Assembly (NCBI GenBank): GCA_017308235.1
Contig: JAFKFL010000007.1
Span: forward strand, 310,001-374,000
Length of the DNA stretch: 64,000 nt
From: Alphaproteobacteria bacterium
Lineage (GTDB): Bacteria > Pseudomonadota > Alphaproteobacteria > Reyranellales > Reyranellaceae
Reading direction: 5' to 3'
Under the pieces are notes generated by a model. That model made no database searches. It was not told where the DNA came from and saw nothing but the letters and a program-made list of their open reading frames with translations. Every line of letters begins with the position of its first letter. Position 1 is the stretch's first letter. A program made the translations under genes and the position numbers. Shown here piece after piece: positions 36,897-45,238 of this stretch.

Positions 36897-37733
36897 CTAT
36901 GCCCGGTAGAACGGCTTGTCGCCGCAAACCGTCACGCGGTGGCCATAACGGCGGTGGGGGAAGTAGTCGAACATCGCATGATGCTGGGCGCAGCGATTGT
37001 CCCAGAACGCGACCGAGTTCGGTTGCCACTTGAAGCGGCACTGGAACTCCGGCGTCTCGATGTGCCGATAGAGCATCTCGAGTAGCGCGTCGCTCTCGTT
37101 CTTCCTGAGCTGCGGGATGCGCAGCGTAAAGCCGCGATTGACGTAGAGGCCCTGCTTGCCAGTCACCGGATGCGTGCGTACCACCGGATGCTCGGCATTG
37201 GGGAACTTGATGTCGTCGCGATCGGTCGCCTTGACGCGGTAGTAATGCGCCTTGGAGCTGTCGTGGAGCGCCGTGAGGCCCTGCAGGAGCTTTTTGATCG
37301 GCTCCGAAAGCGTCTCGTAGGCGCGATACATGTTGGCGAACAGCGTGTCGCCGCCGCCCTCGGGCGGCACCTCGGTCAGATAGAGGATCGAACCCATCGG
37401 CGGCTCGAGATCGCACGAGACGTCGGAATGCCATTCCTCTCCGGCTACGTGCTTGGACTTCTCATCAGCCTTGATCACCAGGATCTCGGGGTGCTCGGGA
37501 AAGGCGATGGGGGCGTTGGGATGGACATGCAATGGGCCGAAGCGGCGACCGAAGTCCTTGTGCTGGTCGATCGTCATCTTCTGGTCGCGGAAGAAGATCA
37601 CCAGGTTCTCCATCAGCGCATCGTGCACTTCCTGGAACTGCTGGTTGCCCAGGGGCTTGGCGAGATCGACCCCGAAGATCTCCGCGCCGATGGTCGGCGT
37701 GAGCTTGCGCACCTCGATCGACTGATAGGCCAT
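36897..37733 (-). CDS. TauD/TfdA family dioxygenase
   Basis: A 278-residue Fe(II)/2-oxoglutarate dioxygenase. The ATG at 37733 has GGAGG seven bases upstream. The iron ligands are H102 and D104 in EEWHSDVSC and the distal His in the C-terminal PHRRYGHRVTV; the arginine for 2-oxoglutarate follows it. The opening IEVRKLTPTIGAEIFGVDL is typical of taurine and aryloxyalkanoate dioxygenases. The substrate (taurine, sulfonate or another) cannot be fixed from sequence. It is divergent from an IclR gene across a palindromic operator, so it is probably induced by its substrate. Confidence 0.93.
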   Translation of the reverse strand: MAYQSIEVRKLTPTIGAEIFGVDLAKPLGNQQFQEVHDALMENLVIFFRDQKMTIDQHKDFGRRFGPLHVHPNAPIAFPEHPEILVIKADEKSKHVAGEEWHSDVSCDLEPPMGSILYLTEVPPEGGGDTLFANMYRAYETLSEPIKKLLQGLTALHDSSKAHYYRVKATDRDDIKFPNAEHPVVRTHPVTGKQGLYVNRGFTLRIPQLRKNESDALLEMLYRHIETPEFQCRFKWQPNSVAFWDNRCAQHHAMFDYFPHRRYGHRVTVCGDKPFYRA

Positions 37734-37798
37734 GAGCTTACCTCCGTTGGCCACAACCCTACGCCGCTTGCCGGGGCGGGCGCGGGTAAAGTCGACGA

Positions 37799-37815
37799 AG
37801 TCCGTATTACGGACT
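37799..37815. promoter_or_regulatory. perfect palindrome, probable IclR operator
   Basis: AGTCCGTATTACGGACT is a perfect 17-base palindrome about a central T, 11 bases before the IclR start and 65 before the dioxygenase start. Length and symmetry fit IclR-family sites. Confidence 0.7.
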
Positions 37816-37826
37816 AGTCTTCCGGA

Positions 37827-38582
37827 ATGCCCGCTGCCGTCATCGAACCCGTTCGCCGCAGCTTTGCGGTGCTGGAGGCGCTCAGCCGGAGGCGCAGCTC
37901 GACGCTCAGCACGCTGATCGACGAGACGGGCCTGCCGCGACCGACGGTGGTGCGGCTCCTGCAGACGCTGATCGCGCTGGGTTACGCCGTCCGCCTGTCG
38001 CGCCAACAGGGCTATCGGCTGACCGACCGCGTGCTGGGATTATCCGAATCGATCCGGTTCGTGGATCACCTCGTCGATGCCGCCACTCCGCATATGAGCC
38101 GCTTCACCGCGGAGCACGGTTGGCCGCTCTACCTCGCGACGCTGAGCTATGGCGCCATCGTCATCCGCCATTCAACGGCGCCGGAGAGCCCGATGGCGTT
38201 CGAGGGCGCGGGTCTCAATGCGCGGCGGCCGGTGCTGATCAGCGCGCTCGGCCGAGTCTGGCTTGCCTATTGCGCGGACGAGGAGCGGCAGACGATCCTG
38301 CGCGACATCGGTGGCCTGACACGGCGCCAGCAGACGGCCCTCGATCAGGTGCTGGCGCGTGTGCGGCGCGAGGGTGTCGCCTTCACACAGCCGCCACAGC
38401 CGACGCGGCTGCACGGCATGGCCGTTCCCATTCGCCACGGCACGCGGATGCTGGGCAGCCTGTCGATCCGCTTCCCGCGCTCGGCGATGACGGAAGAGGA
38501 GGTCCGGCAACGTTTCGGGAAGCGGCTCCACGCCCTGGCGCGTGCCGTCGCGACCGATGTCGCGGGCCGCCTGCCGGGCTGA
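37827..38582 (+). CDS. IclR family transcriptional regulator
   Basis: A 251-residue IclR regulator. Residues about 8-70 are the winged helix (SFAVLEALSRRRSSTLSTL; TGLPRPTVVRLLQTLIALGY). Residues about 80-245 are the effector domain, with the family's LSTRP-like GLNARRPVLISALGRVWLAY and a late MLGSLSIRFPRSAMT. ATG at 37827. The palindrome at 37799-37815 should be its site, giving autoregulation and control of the divergent dioxygenase gene; the acuI-like gene 35 bases downstream is probably in its operon. Confidence 0.94.
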   Translation: MPAAVIEPVRRSFAVLEALSRRRSSTLSTLIDETGLPRPTVVRLLQTLIALGYAVRLSRQQGYRLTDRVLGLSESIRFVDHLVDAATPHMSRFTAEHGWPLYLATLSYGAIVIRHSTAPESPMAFEGAGLNARRPVLISALGRVWLAYCADEERQTILRDIGGLTRRQQTALDQVLARVRREGVAFTQPPQPTRLHGMAVPIRHGTRMLGSLSIRFPRSAMTEEEVRQRFGKRLHALARAVATDVAGRLPG

Positions 38583-38617
38583 TACAACGCGACCAAGACT
38601 TTCGAAGGGAGCTGCTC

Positions 38618-39610
38618 ATGTCGTTCCGCGCGCTTGTCCTGACCCAAGGCGCCGACCGCAAGGTTGCCGGCGCCATCGAAACCCTGGAGGAGAGCCGGCT
38701 GCCGGCCGGCGATGTGACGGTCGCGGTCGAGTACTCGACTCTGAATTACAAGGATGGGCTGGTGCTGACGTCGGGCGGCGGGTTGGTGAAGACCTGGCCG
38801 CATGTCGGCGGCATCGATCTCGCGGGCACCGTCGAGCATTCCGACAATGCGAACTTCAAGCCGGGCGACAAGGTGGTGCTGAACGGCTGGCGCGTGGGCG
38901 AGCTGCACTGGGGCGGTTACGCGACCCGCGCCCGGGTGAAGGGTGACTGGCTGGTGAAGCTGCCATCCTCGATCTCGACCAAGCATGCGATGGCGATCGG
39001 CACGGCGGGCTACACCTCGATGCTCTGCGTGATGGCCCTGCAGAAGCATGGCGTGCGGCCTGAGTCGGGCGAGGTGCTGGTGACGGGCGCGGCGGGCGGT
39101 GTGGGCTCGATCGCGGTCGCGATCCTGGCGCGGCTCGGCTATCTCGTGGTCGCCGCGACCGGCCGGCCGCAGGAGATCAACTATCTCGAATCGCTGGGCG
39201 CGGCGACCGTCGTCGAGCGCAAGGAGCTGACCGAGGCGCCCGACCGGCCGTTACTCTCCGAACGCTACGCCGGCCTGGTCGACACGGTCTCGGGCGTGAT
39301 GTTTGCCCGCGCACTTGCACAGGTGAAGTATGGCGGTGCGGCGGCGGTGTGCGGCCTGGCCGGCGGCGCAGCCTTTCCCGGCTCGATCCTGCCTTTCATC
39401 CTGCGCGGCGTCACGGTTTACGGCATCGATTCGGTGATGCTGCCCAAGGCGCAACGCGAGGAGGCGTGGCGCCGGCTCGCCATCGACCTGCCCATCGACA
39501 AGCTCGATAGCACCATACATGAGGCCGGCCTCTCCGACCTGATGACGCTGGCGCCACGGATTCTGAAAGGCGAGGTCCGGGGCCGCATGTTGGTGGACGT
39601 CAACAAGTGA
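38618..39610 (+). CDS. acuI: acrylyl-CoA reductase family / YhdH-type quinone oxidoreductase
   Basis: A 330-residue zinc-free medium-chain reductase of the AcuI/YhdH group, which reduces acrylyl-CoA to propionyl-CoA with NADPH. The ATG at 38618 has AGGGAG seven bases ahead. The signatures are VAVEYSTLNYKDGLVLT, PHVGGIDLAGTVEHS, and a Rossmann core VLVTGAAGGVGSIAVAILA with a downstream arginine in ATGRPQE suited to NADPH. A role with the following beta-alanine transaminase gene in three-carbon metabolism is possible, though beta-alanine would normally go through malonate semialdehyde. Confidence 0.9.
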   Translation: MSFRALVLTQGADRKVAGAIETLEESRLPAGDVTVAVEYSTLNYKDGLVLTSGGGLVKTWPHVGGIDLAGTVEHSDNANFKPGDKVVLNGWRVGELHWGGYATRARVKGDWLVKLPSSISTKHAMAIGTAGYTSMLCVMALQKHGVRPESGEVLVTGAAGGVGSIAVAILARLGYLVVAATGRPQEINYLESLGAATVVERKELTEAPDRPLLSERYAGLVDTVSGVMFARALAQVKYGGAAAVCGLAGGAAFPGSILPFILRGVTVYGIDSVMLPKAQREEAWRRLAIDLPIDKLDSTIHEAGLSDLMTLAPRILKGEVRGRMLVDVNK

Positions 39611-39642
39611 GAAATACGCCCGCTGCAAGGAAGGCCCCAAAA

Positions 39643-39658
39643 ATTCTCAAAGGAGAAT
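39643..39658. promoter_or_regulatory. small palindrome before the transaminase gene
   Basis: ATTCTC-AAAG-GAGAAT is an inverted repeat in the AT-rich gap 39611-39731 ahead of the transaminase gene. It could be an operator, or a weak hairpin ending the acuI transcript; no protein can be assigned to it. Confidence 0.25.
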
Positions 39659-39731
39659 GAAGGGCACGCGTGGTGGCGGGCAAAAACAGGTGATAGATTA
39701 ATTCAGGTCGATCCTCTTTAAAGGTTTCATC

Positions 39732-41060
39732 ATGACGCCGCCGAGCACGCAGCCCACCGCCAACAATCTCGAAGCCTTCTTCATGCCGTTCACCGCGAAC
39801 CGGCAGTTCAAGAAGAACCCGCGGCTGCTCGCAAAGGCCAAGGGCGTGCACTACTGGACGCCGGAAGGCCGCAAGGTGATCGACGGTACGGCGGGCCTGT
39901 GGTGCGTCAATGCCGGCCACGGCCGCGAGGAGATCAAGCAGGCGATCCTGAAGCAGCTCGACGAGATGGACTACGCGCCCTCGTTCCAGATGGGGCACCC
40001 GAAGTCGTTCGAGCTTGCGGCACGTCATGCGGCGATGCTGCCGGGCGATCTCAATCACGCCTTCTACTGCAACTCCGGCTCCGAGGCCGTCGACTCGGCG
40101 CTCAAGATCGCGCTCGCCTACCAGCGCGCCCGCGGCGAGGGCACGCGTACCCGCCTGATCGGCCGCGAGCGCGGCTATCACGGCGTCGGCTTCGGCGGCA
40201 TTTCGGTCGGCGGCATGGTGAACAACCGCAAATGGTTCGGCGCGATGCTGCCGGGCGTCGATCACTTGCCGCACACCCATGATCTCAAGCGCAACGCCTT
40301 CTCGCGCGGCGAGCCGCAGCACGGCGTCGAGCTCGCCGACGAACTCGAGCGCATCGTGGCGCTGCATGACGCCTCGACCATCGCCGCCGTCATCGTCGAG
40401 CCCTGCGCCGGCTCGACGGGCTACCTGCCGCCGCCCAAGGGCTACCTGAAGCGCCTGCGCGAGATTTGCGACAAGCACGGCATCGTGCTGATCTTCGACG
40501 AGGTCATCACCGGGTTCGGCCGGCTCGGCACCGCCTTTGCCGCGGATTACTTCGGCGTCGTTCCCGACCTGATGACGGTGGCCAAGGGCATCTCCAACGC
40601 CACGGTTCCGATGGGCGGCGTGTTCGTGCGCAAGCACATCTACGACGGGCTGATGAACGGGCCGGACAATGCGGTCGAGCTATTCCACGGTTACACCTAC
40701 TCGGCCCATCCGCTGGCCTGCGCCGCGGCCTCCGCGGTGCTCGATATCTACCGGGACGAGGACCTGTTCAAGCGCTCCGCCGAGCTCTCCAAGTACTGGG
40801 AAGATGGCGTGCATTCGCTGAAGGGCGCGGGGGTCACCGACATCCGTAACCTGGGCCTCGCCGCCGGCATCGATCTCGAGGGCCGCAAGAACGCGCCAGG
40901 TGCGCGCGGCTACGACACCTTCGTCAAGGCTTTCGAGCTTGGCCTGATGGTGCGCGCGGCCGGTGATTGCATCGCCATGTCGCCGCCTCTGGTCATCGAA
41001 AAGGGCCAGATCGACGAGATCATCGAGATCACCGGCAAGGCGATCAAGGCGACCGCCTGA
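39732..41060 (+). CDS. omega-amino acid--pyruvate (beta-alanine--pyruvate) aminotransferase
   Basis: A 442-residue class III aminotransferase. The opening FFMPFTANRQFKKNPRLL and GTAGLWCVNAGHGR match the beta-alanine:pyruvate transaminase (omega-APT) of pseudomonads closely. The PLP site is K285 in VAKGISNATVPMGG, with D256 in LIFDEVITGFGR contacting the cofactor. It converts beta-alanine or another terminal amine plus pyruvate to the aldehyde and alanine. AAAGG precedes the ATG at 39732 by seven bases. The 121-base gap upstream suggests its own promoter. Confidence 0.93.
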   Translation: MTPPSTQPTANNLEAFFMPFTANRQFKKNPRLLAKAKGVHYWTPEGRKVIDGTAGLWCVNAGHGREEIKQAILKQLDEMDYAPSFQMGHPKSFELAARHAAMLPGDLNHAFYCNSGSEAVDSALKIALAYQRARGEGTRTRLIGRERGYHGVGFGGISVGGMVNNRKWFGAMLPGVDHLPHTHDLKRNAFSRGEPQHGVELADELERIVALHDASTIAAVIVEPCAGSTGYLPPPKGYLKRLREICDKHGIVLIFDEVITGFGRLGTAFAADYFGVVPDLMTVAKGISNATVPMGGVFVRKHIYDGLMNGPDNAVELFHGYTYSAHPLACAAASAVLDIYRDEDLFKRSAELSKYWEDGVHSLKGAGVTDIRNLGLAAGIDLEGRKNAPGARGYDTFVKAFELGLMVRAAGDCIAMSPPLVIEKGQIDEIIEITGKAIKATA

Positions 41061-41079
41061 GTCTCATCGCGCAGGACGT

Positions 41080-42495
41080 TTGAGCACCACACACTTCGCC
41101 TGGCTCGTCACCGAAGCAGCCGCGCTGGCGCATCTCGTCATCGCGGGCTGGGTGACGGTCCACGTGTTGCTCTACAAGCGCAACGTGGGCGCGGCGATCT
41201 CCTGGATGGGGATCGCCTGGCTCTCGCCGTTCATCGGCGGGTTGCTCTATTTCGCGATGGGCGTGAACCGCGTGAAGCGGCGGGCGCGGCGGCTCAGGCG
41301 CGAGCGCTCGCACCTGTTCGCGGTCGACCAGGCGCTGCCTGGCGATCCCGCGGCCTCGCCGCTGACGCCGCTCGAATATGCGATCGGCCGCCTCACCGGG
41401 CTTTCCGCCGAATCGGGCAACAAGGCCGAGCTGCTGCGCAACGGCGACGAGACCTATCCCGCGATGCTCGCGGCGATCGAGGGCGCGCGCCGCAGCGTCG
41501 GTCTCGCGAGCTACATCTTCCGCGACGATGCCGCCGGCCGGCCCTTCATCGAGGCGCTGGCGCGGGCGCGAAACCGCGGCGTCGAGGTGCGGGTGCTGCT
41601 GGACGGCATCGGCAGCGGCTGGTTCAGGAATCCCGCCTTCGAGCACCTGCGTGCATCAGATGTGCCTGCGGCGCGCTTCATGCATTCGTACTTTCCGTGG
41701 CGCATGCCGTTCCTGAACCTGCGCAATCATCGCAAGCTGATGGTGGTCGACGGCCGGCATGCTTTCGTGGGCGGCATCAACATCGGCGCCGAGAACCTGC
41801 TGGCGTCGAAGCCGACGCATCCGGTGCGCGACACGCATTTCCGCATCGAAGGGCCTGTCGTGGAGCAGCTCGCCGAGGCATTCGCCGACGACTGGCTGTT
41901 CACCACCGGCGAGAAGCTGCTGAACGACGACTGGTTCCCCGACCTCAAGGCGGTGGGCGATGTGGTGGCGCGCACCATCACCTCGGGGCCGGACGAGGAT
42001 CTGGAGCAGATCGAGTTCGTGGCCCTGCACGCGATCTCCTGCGCCCGCCATTCGATCCGCGTCGTCACGCCCTATTTCCTGCCGCCCGAGGCGCTGACCA
42101 TGGCGCTGGGGCTTGCCGCCATGCGCGGCATCTCCGTCGACATCGTGGTGCCGGAGCAGTCCAACCACATTGTGCTCGATTGGGCGCGGCGCGTGCCGAT
42201 GCGCACGCTTCTCGAGGCAGGCTGCCGTATCTGGTTGCTGCCGCCGCCGTTCGACCATTCCAAGCTCATGACCATCGACGACAGCTGGTCGCTGATCGGC
42301 AGCGCCAACTGGGATACGCGGAGCTTCCGGCTAAACTTCGAGCTCAATGTCGAGATCCAGGACCCGGCCTTCGCTCTCCAGCTCGTCCAGGCGACGCACG
42401 CCGGACGTCGCCTCGACCTCGCCACCCTCGACGCCGACCCCTTGCCGCTCCGCCTGCGCAACAGCGCGGCAAGGCTGCTGCAGCCGTATCTCTAA
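41080..42495 (+). CDS. cardiolipin synthase / phospholipase D family protein
   Basis: A 471-residue membrane enzyme of ClsA type that condenses two phosphatidylglycerols to cardiolipin. The start is probably TTG at 41080, with AGGA close upstream, because the first membrane segment (TTHFAWLVTEAAALAHLVIAG) is needed for the family's N-terminal PLD-N module and no ATG precedes it. A second segment ends near residue 60. Two HKD motifs are complete: H217-K219-D224 (NHRKLMVVD) and H393-K395-D400 (DHSKLMTID), each followed by the conserved G-x2-N region. It follows the transaminase by 19 bases. Confidence 0.93.
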   Translation: MSTTHFAWLVTEAAALAHLVIAGWVTVHVLLYKRNVGAAISWMGIAWLSPFIGGLLYFAMGVNRVKRRARRLRRERSHLFAVDQALPGDPAASPLTPLEYAIGRLTGLSAESGNKAELLRNGDETYPAMLAAIEGARRSVGLASYIFRDDAAGRPFIEALARARNRGVEVRVLLDGIGSGWFRNPAFEHLRASDVPAARFMHSYFPWRMPFLNLRNHRKLMVVDGRHAFVGGINIGAENLLASKPTHPVRDTHFRIEGPVVEQLAEAFADDWLFTTGEKLLNDDWFPDLKAVGDVVARTITSGPDEDLEQIEFVALHAISCARHSIRVVTPYFLPPEALTMALGLAAMRGISVDIVVPEQSNHIVLDWARRVPMRTLLEAGCRIWLLPPPFDHSKLMTIDDSWSLIGSANWDTRSFRLNFELNVEIQDPAFALQLVQATHAGRRLDLATLDADPLPLRLRNSAARLLQPYL

Positions 42496-42503
42496 CGTCT
42501 TCT

Positions 42504-42575
42504 GGACCGCGCGCTTCCAGCGCGCTCATTCGGCGCATTCATATGCGCCTGTAGCGAGCCAGAGGCTCGCGGTCC
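42504..42575. repeat. dispersed palindromic repeat, family B copy 3
   Basis: A 72-base copy with arms GGACCGCGCGC and GGCTCGCGGTCC and a middle hairpin GGCGCATTCATATGCGCC. It begins nine bases after the cardiolipin synthase stop and lies between convergent genes. Confidence 0.88.
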
Positions 42576-42596
42576 AACAGAGGGACGATTGAGCCA

Positions 42597-43274
42597 TCAC
42601 CGCAGCGCGGCGCGGATCTTCACGAGGCGGCGACGCACGCGGTTGATCGGCCGGCGGCGGAGGCGGGCCTGCGCGATCTGCAGGTCGAGCACGATCGGCT
42701 TGTGATCGGACGGGCCGAAATCCAAAGTCGTCGTGAAAGTGCAGGCAAGACCGTGGATCAGGCAGCGGTCGAGGCGAAAGGGCACTACGTCGCCACCGAA
42801 GTGGGTGGGCTCGCGTGGACCCACGTCATTGAAGCCGGGGATCGGCGTCGGCCCCACCGCGTTGTAGTCGCCGATGATGGCCGACGGCCCGCCGCGCAGG
42901 GCGGCGGCGATGCGCAGGAGCTGGCGTCGGTTCAGGAGCTGGCCGTGCGAGAGATGGACGTTGGCGAAGGTGATGTCGCTCACCTTCACGATCTGCGTGC
43001 GCCGGCGCGGCAGGCGGCCGGGCAGGGCGGACGCCGGCAGCGGCAACACCTGCGGTGTCGCGAAATTATGCCGGCTCCAGGCGGCGAGGCCGTGGATGCG
43101 GCCGGGCCAGGGCAGGCGATGATAATGGCCGGGCACCAACGTCGGCAGCCGGTCCATGTGCTGGGTCACTTCCTGCATCAGGAGCAGGTCGGGCCGCTCG
43201 CGCTCCAGGAGGGCGGCGACGTCGTCCATCGCCGCTCCCTCGAGCCTCAGCAGGTTCCAGCTGATGATCCTCAC
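42597..43274 (-). CDS. endonuclease/exonuclease/phosphatase family protein
   Basis: A 225-residue EEP-superfamily phosphoesterase. It begins RIISWNLLRLEG with the metal-ligand Asn, continues LLLMQEVTQHMD (metal-ligand Glu), and has the catalytic ANVHLSHG, IIGDYNAVGP and C-terminal GPSDHKPIVLDL blocks, so all core catalytic residues are present. GTG at 43274 has GAGGG directly upstream. Members cleave DNA, RNA or lipid phosphates; nothing here distinguishes these. The C-terminal tail is strongly basic (RLRRRPINRVRRRLVK), which would suit a nucleic acid or membrane surface. It lies 21 bases after the KefB-type antiporter gene. Confidence 0.92.
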   Translation of the reverse strand: MRIISWNLLRLEGAAMDDVAALLERERPDLLLMQEVTQHMDRLPTLVPGHYHRLPWPGRIHGLAAWSRHNFATPQVLPLPASALPGRLPRRRTQIVKVSDITFANVHLSHGQLLNRRQLLRIAAALRGGPSAIIGDYNAVGPTPIPGFNDVGPREPTHFGGDVVPFRLDRCLIHGLACTFTTTLDFGPSDHKPIVLDLQIAQARLRRRPINRVRRRLVKIRAALR

Positions 43275-43295
43275 TTGACCCTCACAACATGCCCC

Positions 43296-45113
43296 TCACG
43301 ATTTCCGCGCTGCCCGATCATGCCGCGCCCGGCGGAGCTGCGCGGTGAGCGAGGTCGATCCGCCCGCGGCGGCCTGCAGTTCGTTGCGGATCTGCTCGCG
43401 CCGCTCGTGGATGGAAGCAATAACCGCGCCCATCGGCACGCCGAGCCCGACCAGCGCCGATTCGGCAAGCTGCAGGCTCGCCTCGATGGTCTCCGGCACC
43501 GTGTCGGTGACGTCGAGCGTATAGAGATGGCGGGCATGTCGCGCATCGTGGGCGCGCGCGATGATCATCACGTCAGGCCGGCGCGCACGCACCGCACGCA
43601 CCACATCGTCGACCACGGCCGTGTCCAGGGTGACGATCACGCCTGCTGCCTCGTCGAGGCCGCAGCGGCGGAGATAGTGCGGGTCGCTCGCGTCGCCGTA
43701 GTAGATCGGCCGGCCACGCGCGCGCCAGCGCTCAACGAGGGCAGGATCGCGGTCGGTGGCGAGGTAGGGGATGGCATGCTCGTCGAGCAGGCCGCAGACC
43801 AGCTGGCCGACACGCCCATGGCCGATCACGATCACGCGGCGCACATGGTCCTCGGGTGGCAGTACGGCTTGCGTTGTGCCCTGAGTCACCGCTTCGAGTC
43901 GCCGTGACAGATGGCGGCCCACGATACCGATCAGAGGTAAAAACGCCATGGTGAGCGACACCACCGCCAGCGTGCCGGCCGCGACGTCGGCACCGACCAG
44001 ATGGAACCCGGTCGCAAGCCCGATGCCGATGAACGCGAATTCGCCGCCCGGTGCCAGCAGGAGGCCGATCTCGGCGCTTCTCGCCCAGGAAAGGCCCCAC
44101 AACCGGCAAAGCGGACCGGCGATTGCGGCTTTCACCAGCACCATCCCGACCAAGCCGGCCGCGACCAGCAGCGGCTCGCGCCAGACGATGGCGAAATTGA
44201 TGTGCATGCCGACGGAGAAGAAGAACACGCCCAACAGGAGGCCGCGGAACGGATCGATGGTGGCCTCGACGGCGCGGCGATACTCGGTCTCCGCCAGCAG
44301 CAATCCCGCGATGAAGGCGCCCAGTGCCATGGAGAGGCCAGCGAAGGCCGCGACCACGCCCGAGCTCACCGTCACCAGGAGCGTCGCGGCGGTGAAGAAT
44401 TCCGGGTTCTCGCTGCCCGCCGCCAGCCGGAACAACGGCCGCAGCACCAAGCGTCCGACCACGGCGATCACTGCGACCGCGAGGACCGCCTCGCCGAGTG
44501 CGGTCGCGAGGCCGATCCACACCGAACCGCCTTCTTCCTGGCCGCCCAGGGCGCCGATCAGCAGCAGGAGCGGTACCACGGCGAGATCCTGCGCCAGCAG
44601 GATCGCGAAGCTGGTGCGCCCGGTCGCCGACATCATGCGGCGCTGGCCGGACAGCAATTCCATGACGATCGCGGTGGAGGAGAGGGCGAGGCAGGCGCCG
44701 ATCACCAGCGACGCTGCGGGCGATTGGCCGAGCCAGAGCGCGATCAAGCTGATTACGAGCGTGCTGAGCACGATCTGAAGACCGCCCAGCCCGAACACGA
44801 GCCGGCGCATCGTGAGCAGGCGGCGCAGCGATAGTTCGAGGCCGATGAAGAACAGCAGGAAGACGATGCCGAGATCGCCGATAAAATCGATCTGCCGCTC
44901 TCCGGTGACGGTGACCCAGTCGAGCAGCCGCGAGCGCTCGGCAAGGCGGCCGAGCCCGTAGGGCCCCAGCAGCGCGCCCACGGCGAGATAGCCCAGCACC
45001 GGGCTTACCTTGAGGCGCGGCATGATGGGCGCGACGACGGCCGCCGTGCCCAGCACGATCAGCGCGTCCTTAAAAGCATAGACTTCGTCCAATCCGGCCA
45101 TTGCGGCCAACAT
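43296..45113 (-). CDS. KefB-type monovalent cation:proton antiporter
   Basis: A protein of about 605 residues of the CPA2 family with about 12 membrane helices (residues 10-390) followed by a RCK/TrkA-N nucleotide-binding domain (VRRVIVIGHGRVGQLVCGLLD, GxGxxG). The helical part has the CPA2 pattern LGYLAVGALLGPYGLG, LLFFIGLELSLRRLL and SSTAIVMELL. Such proteins exchange K+ (or Na+) for protons; glutathione-gated Kef is one branch, and no KefG-type partner gene is adjacent. Starts at 45146, 45113 and 45101 are all possible and none has a clear ribosome site. A 13-bp tandem repeat lies just upstream. Confidence 0.9.
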   Translation of the reverse strand: MLAAMAGLDEVYAFKDALIVLGTAAVVAPIMPRLKVSPVLGYLAVGALLGPYGLGRLAERSRLLDWVTVTGERQIDFIGDLGIVFLLFFIGLELSLRRLLTMRRLVFGLGGLQIVLSTLVISLIALWLGQSPAASLVIGACLALSSTAIVMELLSGQRRMMSATGRTSFAILLAQDLAVVPLLLLIGALGGQEEGGSVWIGLATALGEAVLAVAVIAVVGRLVLRPLFRLAAGSENPEFFTAATLLVTVSSGVVAAFAGLSMALGAFIAGLLLAETEYRRAVEATIDPFRGLLLGVFFFSVGMHINFAIVWREPLLVAAGLVGMVLVKAAIAGPLCRLWGLSWARSAEIGLLLAPGGEFAFIGIGLATGFHLVGADVAAGTLAVVSLTMAFLPLIGIVGRHLSRRLEAVTQGTTQAVLPPEDHVRRVIVIGHGRVGQLVCGLLDEHAIPYLATDRDPALVERWRARGRPIYYGDASDPHYLRRCGLDEAAGVIVTLDTAVVDDVVRAVRARRPDVMIIARAHDARHARHLYTLDVTDTVPETIEASLQLAESALVGLGVPMGAVIASIHERREQIRNELQAAAGGSTSLTAQLRRARHDRAARKS

Positions 45114-45160
45114 AGACGGCACTGGCCGTTCTGTGCACACTTTCATCGACGCAGATCGAT

Positions 45161-45225
45161 GGCCAGATAGACGGGCCAGATGGACAGGCCAGATGGACAG
45201 GCCAGATGGACAGGCCAGATGGACA
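45161..45225. repeat. 13-bp tandem repeat, five units
   Basis: GGCCAGATGGACA is repeated four times perfectly (45174-45225) after one diverged copy (45161-45173). It lies between the divergent antiporter and denD starts. Each unit contains an ATG and the period is not a multiple of three; the ATG at 45206 is in frame with denD. Copy number could vary by slippage. Confidence 0.9.
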
Positions 45226-45238
45226 GGATGGGGACGAT

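Noticed and set aside
45161..45225. CRISPR array
   Set aside because: The units are 13 bases, head to tail with no spacers, and no cas genes are near.
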